40,884 nucleotides of DNA from a virus: positions 1-40,884 of IMG/VR virus record IMGVR_UViG_3300046171_000168; one strand, given 5' to 3'. Shown one piece after another: positions 18,802 to 27,332 of this stretch. The number at the start of each line of letters is the position of its first letter. Within the stretch, counting starts at the first letter, position 1. The notes beneath the pieces were generated by a model, which saw only the letters and a list, made by a program, of their open reading frames with translations, was not told the DNA's origin and ran no database searches. A program made the position numbers and the translations under genes.

Positions 18802-19439
18802 TAGCGAGAAAGAATATCAGGACCAAAAGTAGTCATAACGCGACCGCCATATAGATCATCGGGACCACTAATGTAGTTATAATTTTGTGCCATATCTTCT
18901 GTGCGCTTCAAGATTTGCAAGGCTCGTGCTTCGTCTTCTGAAGTGTAGGTTTCAATAGACGCAGAAGTAACAGCACGGTTTGCAAACATCCGACCAGCGC
19001 GGATCATAATGTAGCGACGACCTGTTTCTGGAACACTGTCCCAATCCAGTTCTTCAACAATCTCTGCTACAAGGTCACTGTTTCCGCCAGTAATAGAGAC
19101 ACCAAAACTGCCTCTCAAATCAAAGCTATTTTTAACGCGATCAAAAAGCCTAAGGCCCCGAAGAACAAACCGTTGTGACGGATAAGAAATTGGGTTAAAT
19201 CGTACTGCCAGGGTGTTGCTGGGAAGTTGGGATTGGCCTGTACTAGCGTCCAGAGGAATTGTGTCATAAAGCATTGTGTTCCAAGACCAACCTGCGCCTT
19301 GGACTTCACGGCTTACTTCATCAAGTGTCCGCTCCGCCAAGCTTGCATCTCCAGTCAAAGGAGCGGTGAGAGAGTTGACTGGAGCTTCACCAATAATTGA
19401 TAGCAGCGTGTTGACTGCTGAAAGTTTGCTTGTAGTCAT
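18801..19439 (-). CDS. Tail tubular protein A (T7 gp11-like)
   Basis: The protein has 212 residues with ATG at 19439. It starts MTTSKLSAVNTLLSIIGEAP and continues VNSLTAPLTGDASLAERTLD, EVSREVQGAGWSWNT, the hallmark of T7 gp11 gatekeeper proteins. A further family signature is FDLRGSFGVSI...LDWDSVPETGRRYIMIRAGR. It forms the ring between the portal and tube B. The length is close to T7 gp11 (196 residues). An intrinsic terminator lies between the major capsid gene and this gene, so its transcription depends on readthrough, as in T7. Confidence 0.93.
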   Translation of the reverse strand: MTTSKLSAVNTLLSIIGEAPVNSLTAPLTGDASLAERTLDEVSREVQGAGWSWNTMLYDTIPLDASTGQSQLPSNTLAVRFNPISYPSQRFVLRGLRLFDRVKNSFDLRGSFGVSITGGNSDLVAEIVEELDWDSVPETGRRYIMIRAGRMFANRAVTSASIETYTSEDEARALQILKRTEDMAQNYNYISGPDDLYGGRVMTTFGPDILSR

Positions 19440-19448
19440 TATGCCAAC

Positions 19449-19480
19449 AAAAAAGGGGGAAACAAATTACTGCTTCCCCC
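19449..19480 (-). terminator. Intrinsic terminator after the major capsid gene
   Basis: On the minus strand the sequence GGGGGAAGCA-GTAATT-TGTTTCCCCC forms a 10-bp stem (nine Watson-Crick pairs and one G-U) with a 6-base loop (19455-19480), followed directly by six T residues (19449-19454). It lies in the 71-base gap between the capsid gene and tail tube A. T7 has its main late terminator (T-phi) at exactly this point, which lowers tail gene expression relative to capsid. The same function is inferred here. Confidence 0.9.
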
Positions 19481-19510
19481 ATTGTATTGGTTATTGACAA
19501 ATAAATTTTA

Positions 19511-20926
19511 TCAATAGGGATTGCCGTCGTGCAGCAGGCTGACGCAGCACTCAGGACGCAGGACACCGTGGCCCACAGCGTAAGAGGCAACCATCATGGT
19601 GCTCTGAGTCATGGCTTTGTACTCAGAACCGGTCATCTGCATGGACACGTCCTTCAGAGACACAGTACCGACAGCTTCCTTGGTAAAGCAAAGGCCGAAG
19701 GCATTAGCAATAGAGGAGGTGTTACCCTGCTCATCCTGGAAGTAATCGTTGTTGCCGTCTTGAACACGGCCATCAGAGCCGTCGCGGCCGTTGATGTAGT
19801 TAGGACGCTCACCACGGGTGGTAGCAGCTTGGTTAGCGATACCAGAGTAGGTTTGACCGTTGGTGTAAGCGTTAACACCCAGGTGGTTAGAGGTGATCAG
19901 CTTGAAGCCAGCAGCAGAAGCGACGCGGTTTTCAGCGAAGCTGCCGTTACGACCATCGTTGCCATTGAAGTCAACACTGATAGCGCGATCAGAAGCGAGC
20001 ACGTCATAATAGGCGCCTGGCGAAAGAACGCAAACACGTCCCTCTTTAGGGGCATCTTTTTCGTCGAGAACCTGGCAAGCATTGTACAGGTTGTCGATAA
20101 TCAGATCACCACGGGCGTTGCGGTTAGCAGCACCGTTCAGGTCAATACCGGTGAGAGAAGTACCACCAGGCATAGTGCCGATAACAAACAGACGCTCACC
20201 AACAGTGAAGGTGGCGTTAGAGCCAGTACCGATAGCACCAACAGGGTTGATGACAAAGGTAGCAGCGCCGTTAGTAGGAGCAGTGGTGATGATGCCGTAA
20301 GCACCAGAGTCTTCACCGTAGATGGTGGTGCCAACTGCAAAGCTACCCAGTTCAGCGGTTGCAAAGTTTGCGCTGAGGGTAACAGTGCCGTTAGTGGCAA
20401 CAGAAGAAACAGTACCGCCTGCGGTTTGGAAAGTCTTCTCATCCCAGTCGTTAACACGACCGTCAGACTCAGAAGCAGACAGCAGAGTACGAGCAAGGCG
20501 CTGATCGTATGCACGAGCCAGGGCGCGGCCCAATTCTTGACTGTAAATGCTCCTCACGTCCCAGTGAAGTTTGGCTTCGTCGAGGTCATAGATCGAAGCG
20601 TCGGCAATCAGAAGATCGTCAATGGTGATGATCTTTTCACCGATCATTCCTTTGTTACCTTGGCCAGTAATCCAATCGCCAGGGCGATGGTAGCGGCTGG
20701 AAAAACGACCCGTAATTGGGAAGCTAGCCGAGCGGCCAGATTGAATCGAACGCTTCATGGTCAGGTCTTTGAAGACCGTCTCACGCTCGAACGTAGTGAG
20801 AACCTCACCACTAAAAATTTTCAGGAAATTAGCGTTTTCACGCTCGTAGTTACCGGCTGCGGAGTTGGCGTTAAATTGTGCGCCGTTAATACTACCTAGC
20901 CGGCTAAGAGATGCAAAATCAGGCAT
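19511..20926 (-). CDS. Major capsid protein (T7 gp10-like)
   Basis: This 471-residue protein starts MPDFASLSRLGSINGAQFNA. The HK97-fold signature region of T7-like capsids is clear: FLKIFSGEVLTTFERETVFK, RSIQSGRSASFPITGRFSSR, YHRPGDWITGQG, then IDDLLIADASIYDLDEAKLH. Residues about 170-250 (GGTVSSVATNGTVTLSANFA...) form a Gly/Thr-rich insertion compared with T7. That insertion is likely an extra surface domain. The C-terminal half (VCVLSPGAYYDVLAS, VASAAGFKLITSNHLG) is standard. No clear Shine-Dalgarno is seen before the ATG. The 91-base gap upstream is where T7 places its strongest late promoter, and a terminator follows the gene. Confidence 0.96.
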   Translation of the reverse strand: MPDFASLSRLGSINGAQFNANSAAGNYERENANFLKIFSGEVLTTFERETVFKDLTMKRSIQSGRSASFPITGRFSSRYHRPGDWITGQGNKGMIGEKIITIDDLLIADASIYDLDEAKLHWDVRSIYSQELGRALARAYDQRLARTLLSASESDGRVNDWDEKTFQTAGGTVSSVATNGTVTLSANFATAELGSFAVGTTIYGEDSGAYGIITTAPTNGAATFVINPVGAIGTGSNATFTVGERLFVIGTMPGGTSLTGIDLNGAANRNARGDLIIDNLYNACQVLDEKDAPKEGRVCVLSPGAYYDVLASDRAISVDFNGNDGRNGSFAENRVASAAGFKLITSNHLGVNAYTNGQTYSGIANQAATTRGERPNYINGRDGSDGRVQDGNNDYFQDEQGNTSSIANAFGLCFTKEAVGTVSLKDVSMQMTGSEYKAMTQSTMMVASYAVGHGVLRPECCVSLLHDGNPY

Positions 20927-21017
20927 CGTAGCTAGTTGGTAAAGTGTTTACGTGCGCTCGTCGTCCTCGTTGTTATCGCCTCAGCGGCAACAATTATTAC
21001 TTGCGCGTACTCTTATA

Positions 21018-21644
21018 CTAACCCTTTGGTCCAAGAACTTCGCTACGTACAAGTTTTTCCTGCACATCATTAGTGTATGCAGAGTCTTTTAGGTAGCGAG
21101 GATCATTCATGGCTTGCATAACTTCTCCAGTAGAACGGAACACGTCCGTAGCGTTTGCAGAAATTTTACCGCCAAGAAGCTGAGGCTCTGATCCTTCGTT
21201 TTCTCGGTAGGCGTAACTAAGAGATTGAAGCGCGTTACGAGCGCGGTAGTAGTCACCGCTATTTACTTCGCGGTTGTAAGCATCAAGTTCAGCCTGGTCA
21301 AGGTTTTCCTTTGCCCAAGCTTGAACGGCGTTAAAGGTGTCTTGACCGCCAATGCTTTCAAGAATCGTTGTCTCTTCTTCTTGAGACAGAACAACAGGCT
21401 CTTGATCCTCAACCTCAGATTCAGATTCAGATTCCTCTGTTTCTTCGGTTTGACCACTACCAAGTTTCTTTTCAAGTTCTTGGTAAGCCTTGAGAAGATC
21501 ATCAGCGCTTTTAAATTTACCGCCAATAAGATCCTCGTCTTGTTGCTCTTGAGCTTCTTGTTGCTCTTGACCAAGAACTTCGAGATCCTTTTCGTTATAC
21601 GGCCCAGTCTCTTGACTGAGCACGTTGTCTGCGACGACTTCCAT
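21018..21644 (-). CDS. Capsid assembly scaffolding protein (T7 gp9-like)
   Basis: The protein has 208 residues, ATG at 21644. It is very acidic (KDLEVLGQEQQEAQEQQDED, EETEESESESEVEDQEP), with the short conserved motif GGKFKSADDLLKAYQELEKK typical of T7-like scaffolds (gp9). A C-terminal helical region (ARNALQSLSYAYRENEG..., VMQAMNDPRYLKDSAYTNDV) probably binds the capsid protein. It lies between portal and capsid genes as in T7. It would direct procapsid assembly and leave before maturation. Confidence 0.92.
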   Translation of the reverse strand: MEVVADNVLSQETGPYNEKDLEVLGQEQQEAQEQQDEDLIGGKFKSADDLLKAYQELEKKLGSGQTEETEESESESEVEDQEPVVLSQEEETTILESIGGQDTFNAVQAWAKENLDQAELDAYNREVNSGDYYRARNALQSLSYAYRENEGSEPQLLGGKISANATDVFRSTGEVMQAMNDPRYLKDSAYTNDVQEKLVRSEVLGPKG

Positions 21645-21646
21645 GT

Positions 21647-21880
21647 TTAACCAATACGAACGGTGAGATCAGGATAGATCCAAGCGGGACGACGTTGACG
21701 CAGTGCTTTGCGATATTGCTCATACACCGTAGGCTTTTCAACCTTCAAGCGTTCGATCAATTCATCAAGCTCACTTTTAGGTGCAGGAGGTTCTTCTTTA
21801 ATTACTTCCTCCACAACTTCAGGTTTAGGAGTAACAGCTTTAGCCGGCAGCGGCTTCTTGCTCGGTTCGGATTGAGTCAT
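21647..21880 (-). CDS. Small acidic/proline-rich protein between portal and scaffold, 77 aa
   Basis: I chose the ATG at 21880 (MTQSEPSKKPLPAKAVTPKP), inside the end of the portal gene (41-base overlap). The gene ends two bases before the scaffold start. The first half is low-complexity (Pro, Lys, Glu, Val: EVVEEVIKEEPPAPKSE). The second half is a compact helical motif with conserved look, LIERLKVEKPTVYEQYRKAL, then RQRRPAWIYPDLTVRI. Family unknown to me. Its position suggests a head-assembly accessory or a minor capsid component. Confidence 0.65.
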   Translation of the reverse strand: MTQSEPSKKPLPAKAVTPKPEVVEEVIKEEPPAPKSELDELIERLKVEKPTVYEQYRKALRQRRPAWIYPDLTVRIG

Positions 21881-23426
21881 TTTCGGCTTTGACAAGTGCG
21901 GCTTGTTTCGCAGGATCATTGTTAGGATCTTGCTGTGCCATTTGTTGCTGCATCATCATAGCCTGTTGTTGTTCCTCTGCCATCAAGTCTTCTTCCGACT
22001 TAATCAATTTGTAGGTATCAAGACCGTCAGCAGCTGCAAGTCGAGTAATAAGTTCGCGACTGTTGACAAACTTAGCCATTACTTCTGGACCCATCGTGCC
22101 AGCAAGAGTTTGAATAAACTCAATCAACTTGGCTTTGTCGTTGCCGCGGCCGAGAGCATCAAGACCAGTTGTGATCTGAGGCTTGACAATATCTTGAGGC
22201 AAGCGAGGCAAGCTACCCTCACGCTCCATCAACGCCATCTTGCGATTGACTAGAGGCACTTGCAGCTCCACGCTCAGAATGGAGTACACACCGCCTAAGC
22301 CGCTCTCCAGCTCATTGGCAACCATGCGGATCTCTTCGGCTGTGACGCGATCTCGTCCCGCTGCTCCTGCTTGGATTGCACTGTTAAGTAGGAACGCAAA
22401 GCTAAGGCGCTGCTCAATGCGTCCAATAGTGTTTAAGGCAACCGTCAGGTCTGCCTGCTTTTGCATCTGTATAGGAGCCACATCCGCTGGGTTGCCTGCA
22501 ACAATGGACCCATTAGCGGCACGCGCCAAAGCATCAGGTCGCGTAGTACCGTTTGGATTACAGAGGAAGATAATTTTGGCCGCGGCTGCACTACCTTCAA
22601 CAATTGCTTTGGACAAAAATTCCAAACTTTTAAGATCCCCAAGCAGCTCCTCTACGTACGAGCGACCATAGCTTTCATGAGCTACGCGGAACATCCTGAG
22701 AACAATCCAAGGGCTCTTTTCAATAGGAACTGAACCAGTCTTATTAACTTGCTTACCGTAAGCTTCTTGATACCAGTTGCAACGATCCTTTTCGTAATCC
22801 CAAGTTACGTGAGTGTAAAGAAACGTGCTCTTATCTTTAAATCCACCGTTTGAATTTTTGTCTGCTGTTCCTTCTGGAAGAACTTCTGGACTAACTTCTT
22901 CTCGTACAACAGCCTCAAGAATATTTCCTTCAGGGTCGCGGTTAACAACAAAAGACTTGAGCGGGTAAACGCGAGTACCTGTTTCAGATACATACAGCAA
23001 AGCGTTGCCGCCGATGATCAAATGCTTTAGCGCTTCAAACAGTGCAGTCCGATCACCAGACTCTTCAATGTTACGCATCACTGCGCGTTCCATTAAAGCA
23101 AGCTGTTGTTCAAACTGTGACTGCAGTTCTTTAAAATTATCTAACTCTTGCTGTAGTTTGATGTCATCTACAGACAACCGAAAGAAACTTTGGTTTGGAG
23201 GTAGAAGAGCAATAAGAAGTTTACTGGCTAAGTTATTAACTCCGCGGGCTCCAAGACCCTGGTAAGTTGTATCAATTTTTGTATAAAGATTCTTACCCGT
23301 GCTGCGGTCGTTATCCGTAATAAGGGTCGGCAAAGTGTATCGACTACACTCAATAGCACGATCAAGATAAACAGTTTTCTCTGGCTCAAGAAACGAATAC
23401 CGAGCCGCAGCTTTGTTTTTAGACAT
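21840..23426 (-). CDS. Portal (head-tail connector) protein, T7 gp8-like
   Basis: This 528-residue protein starts MSKNKAAARYSFLEPEKTVY. The N terminus has conserved connector sequence: LDRAIECSRYTLPTLI, GLGARGVNNLASKLLIALLP and PPNQSFFRLSVDD. The mid-region includes DRCNWYQEAYGK, SYGRSYVEELLGDLKSLEFL and IAPIQMQ-like turns (VAPIQMQKQADLTVALNTIG). TAEEIRMVANELESGLGGVY is the hallmark near the C terminus. The last part is Gln/Met rich. The length is near T7 gp8 (536). It forms the dodecameric ring through which DNA is packaged and ejected. Confidence 0.95.
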   Translation of the reverse strand: MSKNKAAARYSFLEPEKTVYLDRAIECSRYTLPTLITDNDRSTGKNLYTKIDTTYQGLGARGVNNLASKLLIALLPPNQSFFRLSVDDIKLQQELDNFKELQSQFEQQLALMERAVMRNIEESGDRTALFEALKHLIIGGNALLYVSETGTRVYPLKSFVVNRDPEGNILEAVVREEVSPEVLPEGTADKNSNGGFKDKSTFLYTHVTWDYEKDRCNWYQEAYGKQVNKTGSVPIEKSPWIVLRMFRVAHESYGRSYVEELLGDLKSLEFLSKAIVEGSAAAAKIIFLCNPNGTTRPDALARAANGSIVAGNPADVAPIQMQKQADLTVALNTIGRIEQRLSFAFLLNSAIQAGAAGRDRVTAEEIRMVANELESGLGGVYSILSVELQVPLVNRKMALMEREGSLPRLPQDIVKPQITTGLDALGRGNDKAKLIEFIQTLAGTMGPEVMAKFVNSRELITRLAAADGLDTYKLIKSEEDLMAEEQQQAMMMQQQMAQQDPNNDPAKQAALVKAENDSIRTEQEAAAG

Positions 23427-23916
23427 TCAGACCACCGACTCCAGATTTTGTAGTTTGCGACGGGCCACCCAGAGCAAGCGCGGACTGAGCGTCAACGGCT
23501 GTGCGGAGAGCACCAGGGCTACCAACTTTCTTACGCTTTTGCTGTCCTACTCTGGCAGCCGCTGATTGACGTTGAATAGCAGACTGCAATTGTTGTTGCT
23601 GAATAGCCAAAGCAGACGCAGACCTTTGCGCTGCAACTTGTTTCATTGTAGCTTGACGTGCCAATTCAGCTTCCCGCTGCGTAGCTGCAGTGCGCTCACG
23701 AGACGCTGCAAGCGATTGTTGGAACCGTCGAGAAGAAGCAGCAGACTCTGCCTGCATTTGCTGCAGCTCCATTTGCGTCCGACGACGAGTAGCCCTCATT
23801 TGAGCTTTTGCTTGTCGTTCTTGACGACGAGCTGCTTTACCAGTTTGGTAACCAGAATAAAGGGTAGAACCTGCAATAGCTGCAGAGCCTAGACCGATGA
23901 TAAGACCAAGAGCCAT
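23419..23916 (-). CDS. Small virion-type protein with hydrophobic N terminus, 165 aa
   Basis: It begins MALGLIIGLGSAAIAGSTLY, a Gly/Ala-rich hydrophobic helix, followed by a strongly basic, Gln/Arg/Ala-rich coiled-coil region (GKAARRQERQAKAQMRATRR, RTQMELQQMQAESAASSRRF). The end overlaps the portal start by 8 bases, so it is coupled to it. Cyanophage T7-like genomes carry such a gene just before the portal. A minor virion or internal head protein is likely (comparable position to T7 gp6.7/7.3), but this is inference from order and composition. Confidence 0.65.
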   Translation of the reverse strand: MALGLIIGLGSAAIAGSTLYSGYQTGKAARRQERQAKAQMRATRRRTQMELQQMQAESAASSRRFQQSLAASRERTAATQREAELARQATMKQVAAQRSASALAIQQQQLQSAIQRQSAAARVGQQKRKKVGSPGALRTAVDAQSALALGGPSQTTKSGVGGLNV

Positions 23917-23925
23917 AGCACTAAA

Positions 23926-24099
23926 TTAGTTGTACTTAGTTTCCTCTTGAATGTTGTACTGATCTCTCAAATGCCGTACAACAGAAACTTGTCCAGAAGA
24001 AAACCAAATTTGTTTCTCTTCCATACTAATATCAGGGCATTGATCAGGATACATTTCTTCCAGATATTTGATAATATCGGGGTCAATGTAAGGCGTCAT
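23926..24099 (-). CDS. Conserved-looking small protein, 57 aa
   Basis: The ATG at 24099 overlaps the end of the upstream gene by 4 bases. The protein reads MTPYIDPDIIKYLEEMYPDQ, then CPDISMEEKQIWFSSGQVSV and VRHLRDQYNIQEETKYN. The segment YLEEMYPDQCPDI followed by a helical VVRHLRDQYN looks like a compact folded domain rather than chance. I do not know its function. It sits in the small-virion-protein block before the portal. Confidence 0.65.
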   Translation of the reverse strand: MTPYIDPDIIKYLEEMYPDQCPDISMEEKQIWFSSGQVSVVRHLRDQYNIQEETKYN

Positions 24100-24647
24100 A
24101 TATTTAAAGCTGTTGGTGAGATGTCTCCGGGAGACGTTCCACTATAGCCGCCAAGAGGAGTTGTGCTAGCTGTTAGTTGTGTACGAGAGATACCAGGCTG
24201 ACCAACTGTTGCGCCTAATCGTTCTTCTGCACCTGCTACACCAATGTCACTAATAAATTGTTGAGAAGCTGCTTGCTCACGTTGAGCAACAATGTCTTGT
24301 TGTGCCTGTGTCGCAGCACCAATACGTTTTGTAGCTAGCGCAGCTGCTTCTGCTTTACGTTGCGCTGCTAGTGCGGCTGCTCTTGCTTGTGCTTGACGTG
24401 CAGCTTGTGCTGCTTGTGCTTGACGTTGCTGTTCTAGTTGCTGTTGGCGTTGACGTTCAGCTGCTTGTGCTGCTGCGGCTGCTGCTTGTGCTGCTTGCTG
24501 TGCACGTCGTCTTGCTTTCTTACCACTTTTACAAGTTCCTAAAACATCACACCAACGAATTGATAACTCAACACCAGAAAAATCCCAGCTAAAAGGATCA
24601 CTCCAAATAGCTGGGTCAACAGATTTACTTTCTGGACTATTAAACAT
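24096..24647 (-). CDS. Ala/Gln-rich low-complexity protein, 183 aa
   Basis: I chose the ATG at 24647, two bases after the RNR beta stop. A GTG at 24653 overlapping that stop is an alternative. Residues 1-45 hold a short unique part (MFNSPESKSVDPAIWSDPFS, WDFSGVELSIRWCDVLG). Residues about 45-115 are a nearly pure Ala/Gln/Arg helix (QQAAQAAAAAAQAAERQRQQ...), and the end is Gly/Ser/Thr-rich. Its long charged helix resembles that of the next-but-one gene (23419-23916), so the two may be paired minor virion proteins. No catalytic feature is visible. Confidence 0.6.
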   Translation of the reverse strand: MFNSPESKSVDPAIWSDPFSWDFSGVELSIRWCDVLGTCKSGKKARRRAQQAAQAAAAAAQAAERQRQQQLEQQRQAQAAQAARQAQARAAALAAQRKAEAAALATKRIGAATQAQQDIVAQREQAASQQFISDIGVAGAEERLGATVGQPGISRTQLTASTTPLGGYSGTSPGDISPTALNI

Positions 24648-24649
24648 AA

Positions 24650-25363
24650 TCACGCATAACTAGGTAAGTCCATGTTACTTGTTTCAAAGAAAGCAGGCAC
24701 ACGGGCTCGCTTAGTTTCAAGCAAACCTTCGGCTTTACCGGCGTACATCAAGCTATCGCTCTGATCAAGCCAGAACTGCTTGTCAAGGTATTTGTCTTCT
24801 GAGCGGCCAAGCGGCTGCATCACCCAAGCGATTGTAGCCTTTCGTAGGCGATCAAGGCTAGGAGAGACAGTGAGACCAAGCTCACGACAAACCAAGGAGT
24901 TACTCGCAACATGGACCTGTTCATCACGGCTGATGTCTTGTGAAGTTACGGCTAATCCGGTGTCTCCACAGAAGCGAAAGAACGGGAGGAGAACGAAGAA
25001 TACAGCTCTCTCAGCCACCATTGCTTTGAGTACGGTGTGGTCTGGATGATCGATCCAAGCCTCTTTAAGGCGTTGTGCTTCCGCTTCTGCTGTTGCGTCA
25101 ACACCGTGCGCTCTAGCTGCGTATCCGAGTGCAACATCATGCTTTTCCTCATCACGAATGTTTGAAATAAGAAGGTCTCGCGCCGCTCCGGGAACCTCAC
25201 CCATGACTGCCTCGGAGATAAACTCCCCGACAGGCAGTTCAAGAGCACGAAGAGCCAAAGCTCGACGAATGGTTTCTTCTGAACCTTCTCTTAGTTTACC
25301 CGCAGTGGGTTGAATCGGGGTCCAGGTACGCTTTCTTTGTTGTAGTTTTTGATACGGGTTCAT
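24650..25363 (-). CDS. nrdB: Ribonucleotide reductase class I beta (small) subunit, cyanophage type
   Basis: The ATG at 25363 overlaps the alpha subunit stop (TAATG), giving 237 residues. The ferritin-like metal site is visible: Glu47 (PVGEF), Glu72 and His75 (DEEKHD), Glu119 (VAERA), and Glu148 and His151 (DEQVHV). The position that holds the radical tyrosine in standard NrdB, four residues after the first His, is Leu79. The protein is short compared with cellular NrdB (320-390 residues). Published work on Prochlorococcus phage P-SSP7 reclassified this RNR type as class I, not class II. The pair makes dNTPs for phage replication. How the radical is held without that tyrosine is open. Confidence 0.85.
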   Translation of the reverse strand: MNPYQKLQQRKRTWTPIQPTAGKLREGSEETIRRALALRALELPVGEFISEAVMGEVPGAARDLLISNIRDEEKHDVALGYAARAHGVDATAEAEAQRLKEAWIDHPDHTVLKAMVAERAVFFVLLPFFRFCGDTGLAVTSQDISRDEQVHVASNSLVCRELGLTVSPSLDRLRKATIAWVMQPLGRSEDKYLDKQFWLDQSDSLMYAGKAEGLLETKRARVPAFFETSNMDLPSYA

Positions 25364-26739
25364 TACTCGGCGCAATCACATTGAACAGGGTCGGATTCCT
25401 CCAGGATTTCTGCAAGATAATCATCAACGTCAACGTCTTTTAGCGCTGCGTAAATGTCAGTTTTGTCTTGCGTATCCGGTATCACTTGAAGGCTGTAATA
25501 CAAACTCTTCAAGGGGGAGTTAATCCATCGTGCCATAAAATTACGGTCCATGGTTGTCATGTCTGACCACCAATTCATGGAAATAGCGTGTGCCATTCCA
25601 GTGCTATCCATCATTCTTTGCCATTCACAATTAAGTGTGAAGAAAATATCCCAACCTACTTCTTCAGCAGTTTCACACTTGGGATTAAATTCGTAACTTT
25701 GCACGCCAAGAGTTGAACTAGCGCGATCAATGTTACGGCTAACAGGAGGAGCGATTTCAGGGGTTGTAGTGTAACCTTCACGATCCTGGTAGCGGTACGC
25801 ACAAGAGGCTGTAGGGGCCACGGTAAAGGCGCGAGACATCCCGTGCTCTTCGGCTACTGCAGCGGCCCGTTTAAAGCCTTCCAGAAGAGCTTCAGAAATT
25901 GCTCCAGGTTTTGTTACGCCGTTATACACACCAAGGTTGGTGTATTGCAAAGCTTGAACAAAATCTTTGTAAGCAACACCTTCAATGGCGAGCAGGTTTG
26001 CAAGACCAAGAACACCAAGACCAACTTGCTTGTCTTTGTGAACGTAAATACCTGAATCTTCAACTTCAGTTTGTTTGTACAGTTCGCACAGGAACCGCAT
26101 ACCATCTTCAAAAGCTTGAGGAATATCTTCAACCTTGCAGATACCGAGGTTGATGTGATTCAACAAGCAAGTATCGCGACTCTTAAGAAGAATTTCTTGG
26201 CAAACGTTGGAATAAATGCGGTCACCGTTTTTGTCGTATTGCTTTTTAACAATCCAAACATCGCCACGACGAGCAGCATTCATGATTGCAGCTAACTTGT
26301 CAGGCTCGTTAACAATTTCAGGCTCAATGTTTACACAACGCTTCAACCAAGGAATACGTGAACGATCGTAATCTAAAAACTCAAGCAGATCTTTATGGTC
26401 CGCGTCGAGGTGACACACTATAGCGCCGTTGCGATACTGACCGCCTCTGCGAAGAATCTCGTTGAACTTGGAAAAGATTTCCATAAAACCGCAAGGACCA
26501 GAAGCAACCATGCCGTGCTCGTTTTCTGTTCCTTTGGCGCGAAGTTGTGATAGATGCACAGATACACCAGCTCCGTAGCGCAAAGCTTTAGAGACAAACT
26601 GGAACGCACCTTCCAAACCATCAGGATCTTCGTCCATCGTGTCGCGACAGACAAACACCGTGCAGCTGACAGGGTAGCGCCGCGTAGGATTTTCCAGCCA
26701 GCTTTCAACACGGCCGGTCATTGCGATTGCAGGATTCAT
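25363..26739 (-). CDS. nrdA: Ribonucleotide reductase class I alpha (catalytic) subunit, short cyanophage type
   Basis: The protein has 458 residues, much shorter than cellular NrdA (about 760), and lacks the ATP-cone. Catalytic residues are present: Cys26 (PVSC), Asn178, Cys180 and Glu182 (SNVCQEI) and Cys191 (DTCLLNH). The loop APTASCAYRYQDREG corresponds to the family PTGS loop. A Tyr-Tyr pair at 414-415 (KSLYYSL) matches the radical-transfer dyad of class I enzymes, and a cysteine pair lies at the very C terminus (CDC). This and the coupled beta gene support class I rather than B12-dependent class II. It reduces ribonucleotides for DNA synthesis using host reductant. Confidence 0.9.
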   Translation of the reverse strand: MNPAIAMTGRVESWLENPTRRYPVSCTVFVCRDTMDEDPDGLEGAFQFVSKALRYGAGVSVHLSQLRAKGTENEHGMVASGPCGFMEIFSKFNEILRRGGQYRNGAIVCHLDADHKDLLEFLDYDRSRIPWLKRCVNIEPEIVNEPDKLAAIMNAARRGDVWIVKKQYDKNGDRIYSNVCQEILLKSRDTCLLNHINLGICKVEDIPQAFEDGMRFLCELYKQTEVEDSGIYVHKDKQVGLGVLGLANLLAIEGVAYKDFVQALQYTNLGVYNGVTKPGAISEALLEGFKRAAAVAEEHGMSRAFTVAPTASCAYRYQDREGYTTTPEIAPPVSRNIDRASSTLGVQSYEFNPKCETAEEVGWDIFFTLNCEWQRMMDSTGMAHAISMNWWSDMTTMDRNFMARWINSPLKSLYYSLQVIPDTQDKTDIYAALKDVDVDDYLAEILEESDPVQCDCAE

Positions 26740-26740
26740 T

Positions 26741-27076
26741 TCAGAGATCAGTGAGGTTGGGTTTTTCGTAGTTTGGACCTTTCTGCACCTTACCGTCGAT
26801 TAGTTTGAACGGCAGTTTGGAATAGTTTGACGCAGCAATGCGATCAAAAGCAACGTCTGGATCAACTTCAAGTGTATGAAGCATACCGTAAGCAACCCAG
26901 ATAAGGTCGCAAAGTTCCTTGATAACTTCAGGTCGAGTTTCGCTTTTCCAAGCGTGCATAACTTCGTAAAATTCTTCTTCAAGAAATTGAAGTTGTTTGT
27001 CACAATCTGGCTTGTCAAGCTGATTCGCTTGTTTCATCCAGTGTTTCACTATTCGGGAATTGGAATTCAAAGTCAT
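26741..27076 (-). CDS. MazG-like nucleotide pyrophosphohydrolase
   Basis: I chose the ATG at 27076, which overlaps the end of the DUF3310 gene; 27037 (MKQANQ) is an alternative. The all-alpha NTP pyrophosphohydrolase motif is clear: EEEFYEVMHAW (ExxxE-type pair) followed by KELCDLIWVAYG (ExxD) and then ASNYSKLPF. The length of 111 residues fits single-domain MazG-like enzymes common in cyanophages. The family hydrolyses (d)NTPs to NMPs; in phages it is proposed to adjust nucleotide pools or alarmone levels. It lies directly before RNR, within a nucleotide-metabolism operon. Confidence 0.78.
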   Translation of the reverse strand: MTLNSNSRIVKHWMKQANQLDKPDCDKQLQFLEEEFYEVMHAWKSETRPEVIKELCDLIWVAYGMLHTLEVDPDVAFDRIAASNYSKLPFKLIDGKVQKGPNYEKPNLTDL

Positions 27077-27332
27077 TGCAGTTGAGAACAGATTCGTAAA
27101 CCGTCGGATCATAAGTTGGACGAGATTCGTAGCGTTTGATCAAGCGGTTGAGATACCAACGTGCTTTTTTAAGATCTTCAACACCGTTTTTGTGCTGATA
27201 CCGAGTGACGTATTTGATTACGTTGCCTTCAAGAAAATCAAAGGCGTGGCTTTCGATGTAATCAATGCACTCAATTACTCCTTCGTCGATGGCGTAGTGG
27301 GAGGGGTTGACGGGATCGTGAGTGGTGTCCAT
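27015..27332 (-). CDS. DUF3310-family protein (T7-like, nucleotide kinase-associated)
   Basis: The protein has 105 residues, ATG at 27332. The domain signature is complete: DPVNPSHYAIDEGVIECIDY, then FLEGNVIKYVTRYQHKNG and VEDLKKARWYLNRLIKRY. This matches DUF3310, a small family in many podoviruses and siphoviruses, sometimes annotated as nucleotide kinase, although its activity is not well established. The start overlaps the exonuclease end by about 58 bases and the end overlaps the MazG gene, so the three are packed in one operon. Confidence 0.85.
   Translation of the reverse strand: MDTTHDPVNPSHYAIDEGVIECIDYIESHAFDFLEGNVIKYVTRYQHKNGVEDLKKARWYLNRLIKRYESRPTYDPTVYESVLNCNDFEFQFPNSETLDETSESA

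Noticed and set aside
19529-20899. Long plus-strand open frame (456 codons) opposite the major capsid gene
   Set aside because: It lies wholly antisense to a clearly conserved capsid gene, its protein has no family features, and it has no ribosome site or promoter. It follows from the codon bias of the sense strand.
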